Positions 5,659-6,603 of a stretch of 6,603 nucleotides of DNA are shown piece after piece. The position numbers were made by a program, and so were the translations under genes. Where the stretch lies: NCBI GenBank assembly GCA_902802215.1, contig CADCLH010000159.1, positions 1 to 6,603 of the forward strand, in the 5' to 3' direction. Position 1 is the stretch's first letter; every line of letters starts with the position of its first letter. Source of the stretch: Oscillospiraceae bacterium (lineage in GTDB: Bacteria; Bacillota; Clostridia; Oscillospirales; Oscillospiraceae). The notes beneath the pieces are model-generated. The model was not told where the DNA came from. It did not search any database and saw only the letters and a list, made by a program, of their open reading frames with translations.

Positions 5659-6603
5659 TCAGACGAGCGAGGCGAAGGCCTGCTCGAAGTCGGCGATGAT
5701 GTCCTCGGGGTCCTCGAGGCCGACGGAGATGCGGACCAGACCCTCGGAGATGCCGGAGGCCGCCAGCTCCTCCTTCGTCATGCCGCCCGGCAGCTTCATC
5801 TGCTTCTTCGCGATCTCATAGCCCTCGAAGTCCTCCAGCCCGGGGTAGTAGACCTTCGCCACGGCCGGGTGGTCGTGCAGGTAGCGCGCGACCTTCATGG
5901 CGTTGGCGCAGTGGCGCTCCATGCGGATGTCCAGGGTCTTGAGGCCGCGGGCGATCAGGAAGGCGTCAAAGGGACTCATGACCGCGCCGGTCATGTCCTT
6001 GAGGCCGAACATGCGCACCTGAGCGATGAAGTCCGCCTTGCCGACCACAAAGCCCGCGATCACGTCGCCGTGGCCGTTGATGTACTTGGTGGCGGAGTGG
6101 ACGACCACGTCGGCCCCAAGCTTCAGCGGCTGCTGCAGGTAGGGAGAGGCGAAGGTGTTGTCCACGATCACGCGGATGGCGGGATCGTAGGCGTGGGCGA
6201 TCTTCGCGACCTCTTCGATATCCACGACCTTCAGCGTCGGGTTGCAGGGGGTCTCGAGGTAGACGACCTTCGTCTTCGGGGTCAGCGCCGCCTTGACGGC
6301 CTCGAGATCGGCGAAGTTGGCGAAGGTCACCTTGACGCCGAACTTGGTCATGCCGTGCTCGAGCAGGGCGAAGGTGCAGCCGTAGAGCGTGTCGGAGGCG
6401 AGGATCTCGTCGCCGCCCACGACCGAGGTCCACAGCGCGGCGGAGATGGCGCCCATGCCGGCGGCCGTGCCGAGCGCGGCCTCGCCGCCCTCGAGGGCCG
6501 CGACCTTCTCCTCAACGGCGGTGACGGTGGGGTTGCCGAGACGGGTGTAGATGTAGCCGCCCTCCTGTCCGGCAAAGCGTCTGCCGCCCTGCTCGACGGA
6601 ATC
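5659..6603 (-). CDS. Methionine gamma-lyase-like PLP enzyme (5' partial, internal deletion)
   Basis: This is a Cys/Met-metabolism (trans-sulfuration) fold-type I PLP enzyme. The closest match by motif is methionine gamma-lyase, which cleaves methionine to methanethiol, 2-oxobutyrate and ammonia. The frame is open to base 6603, giving 314 residues in the window; about 45-60 N-terminal residues lie outside. In order the sequence shows YIYTRLGNPT (phosphate-binding Tyr/Arg from the partner subunit), GMGAI, DTLYGCTFALL (the Cys after YG is typical of methionine gamma-lyases), VDNTFASPYLQQPL, and SATKYINGHGD with the PLP lysine codon at 6085-6087. These are followed by GLKDMTGAVMSPFDAFL, RMERHCANA, and GISEGLVRISVGLED with the substrate-carboxylate Arg. 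At 5776-5781 PGGM runs straight into TKEELAASGISEGLVR. The family segment between them, about 46 residues in Pseudomonas putida MGL and including SLG..ESL..HPASMTH, is absent. Activity is therefore doubtful. Cystathionine gamma-lyase or O-acetylhomoserine sulfhydrylase are less likely alternatives. Confidence 0.9.
   Translation of the reverse strand, partial: DSVEQGGRRFAGQEGGYIYTRLGNPTVTAVEEKVAALEGGEAALGTAAGMGAISAALWTSVVGGDEILASDTLYGCTFALLEHGMTKFGVKVTFANFADLEAVKAALTPKTKVVYLETPCNPTLKVVDIEEVAKIAHAYDPAIRVIVDNTFASPYLQQPLKLGADVVVHSATKYINGHGDVIAGFVVGKADFIAQVRMFGLKDMTGAVMSPFDAFLIARGLKTLDIRMERHCANAMKVARYLHDHPAVAKVYYPGLEDFEGYEIAKKQMKLPGGMTKEELAASGISEGLVRISVGLEDPEDIIADFEQAFASLV

Noticed and set aside
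2084..5821. 1245-codon open frame on the plus strand, antisense to nifJ and running into the PLP-enzyme gene
   Set aside because: Its translation is low-complexity (V, L, G, A, D, H and R rich) with no domain I recognise. It mirrors the codon bias of the highly conserved nifJ on the other strand, which is typical of GC-rich shadow frames.
1..6603. Defence system, mobile element or CRISPR array
   Set aside because: No nuclease, helicase, integrase or transposase motif, regular spaced repeat or tRNA-like attachment site is seen. The recognisable genes are metabolic or signalling housekeeping genes.

Overview
The window is GC-rich. It holds three protein-coding loci typical of a strictly anaerobic, high-GC clostridial Firmicute, probably a gut Oscillospirales-like lineage. 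The evidence for that is a single-chain clostridial-type pyruvate:ferredoxin oxidoreductase, a perfect AGGAGG ribosome binding site, and a PAS/degenerate-GGDEF/EAL/C-terminal-sensor protein of a kind common in gut clostridia. The taxonomic placement is inference; no rRNA or other marker is present.

Layout. Positions 1-1987 (+) carry a cyclic-di-GMP turnover protein whose start lies left of the window. Its reading frame is broken near 780, between the GGDEF-like and EAL domains. Positions 1991-2131 are a compact non-coding or repeat-like segment with three consecutive hairpins. It sits between two convergent genes and forms the last codons of one of them. Positions 2081-5578 (-) encode a nearly full-length PFOR (nifJ/por). 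Positions 5579-5658 are an 80-base gap with a perfect 16-bp palindrome and the nifJ ribosome binding site. Positions 5659-6603 (-) hold the C-terminal three quarters of a PLP enzyme closest to methionine gamma-lyase, whose start lies right of the window. No gene-free stretch exceeds 300 bases, and I see no tRNA, rRNA, CRISPR array, transposase or phage gene.

How the genes fit together. The PLP enzyme and PFOR lie in the same direction 80 bases apart and may be co-transcribed. Methionine gamma-lyase releases 2-oxobutyrate, a 2-oxoacid that PFOR-family enzymes can oxidatively decarboxylate (to propionyl-CoA), so a metabolic link is plausible but not shown. The c-di-GMP gene is convergent and probably unrelated, sharing only the terminator region.

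Most notable. I do not see a clear new multi-gene system. What stands out is that all three genes carry a lesion-like discontinuity. The c-di-GMP gene has a frameshift with an apparently missing linker. nifJ has its usual C-terminal tail replaced by 16 codons read through a hairpin-bearing repeat. The methionine gamma-lyase homologue has an in-frame loss of about 46 residues that removes the conserved SLG/ESL/MTH active-site segment. These could be real decay or diversification, or assembly errors; raw reads would decide.
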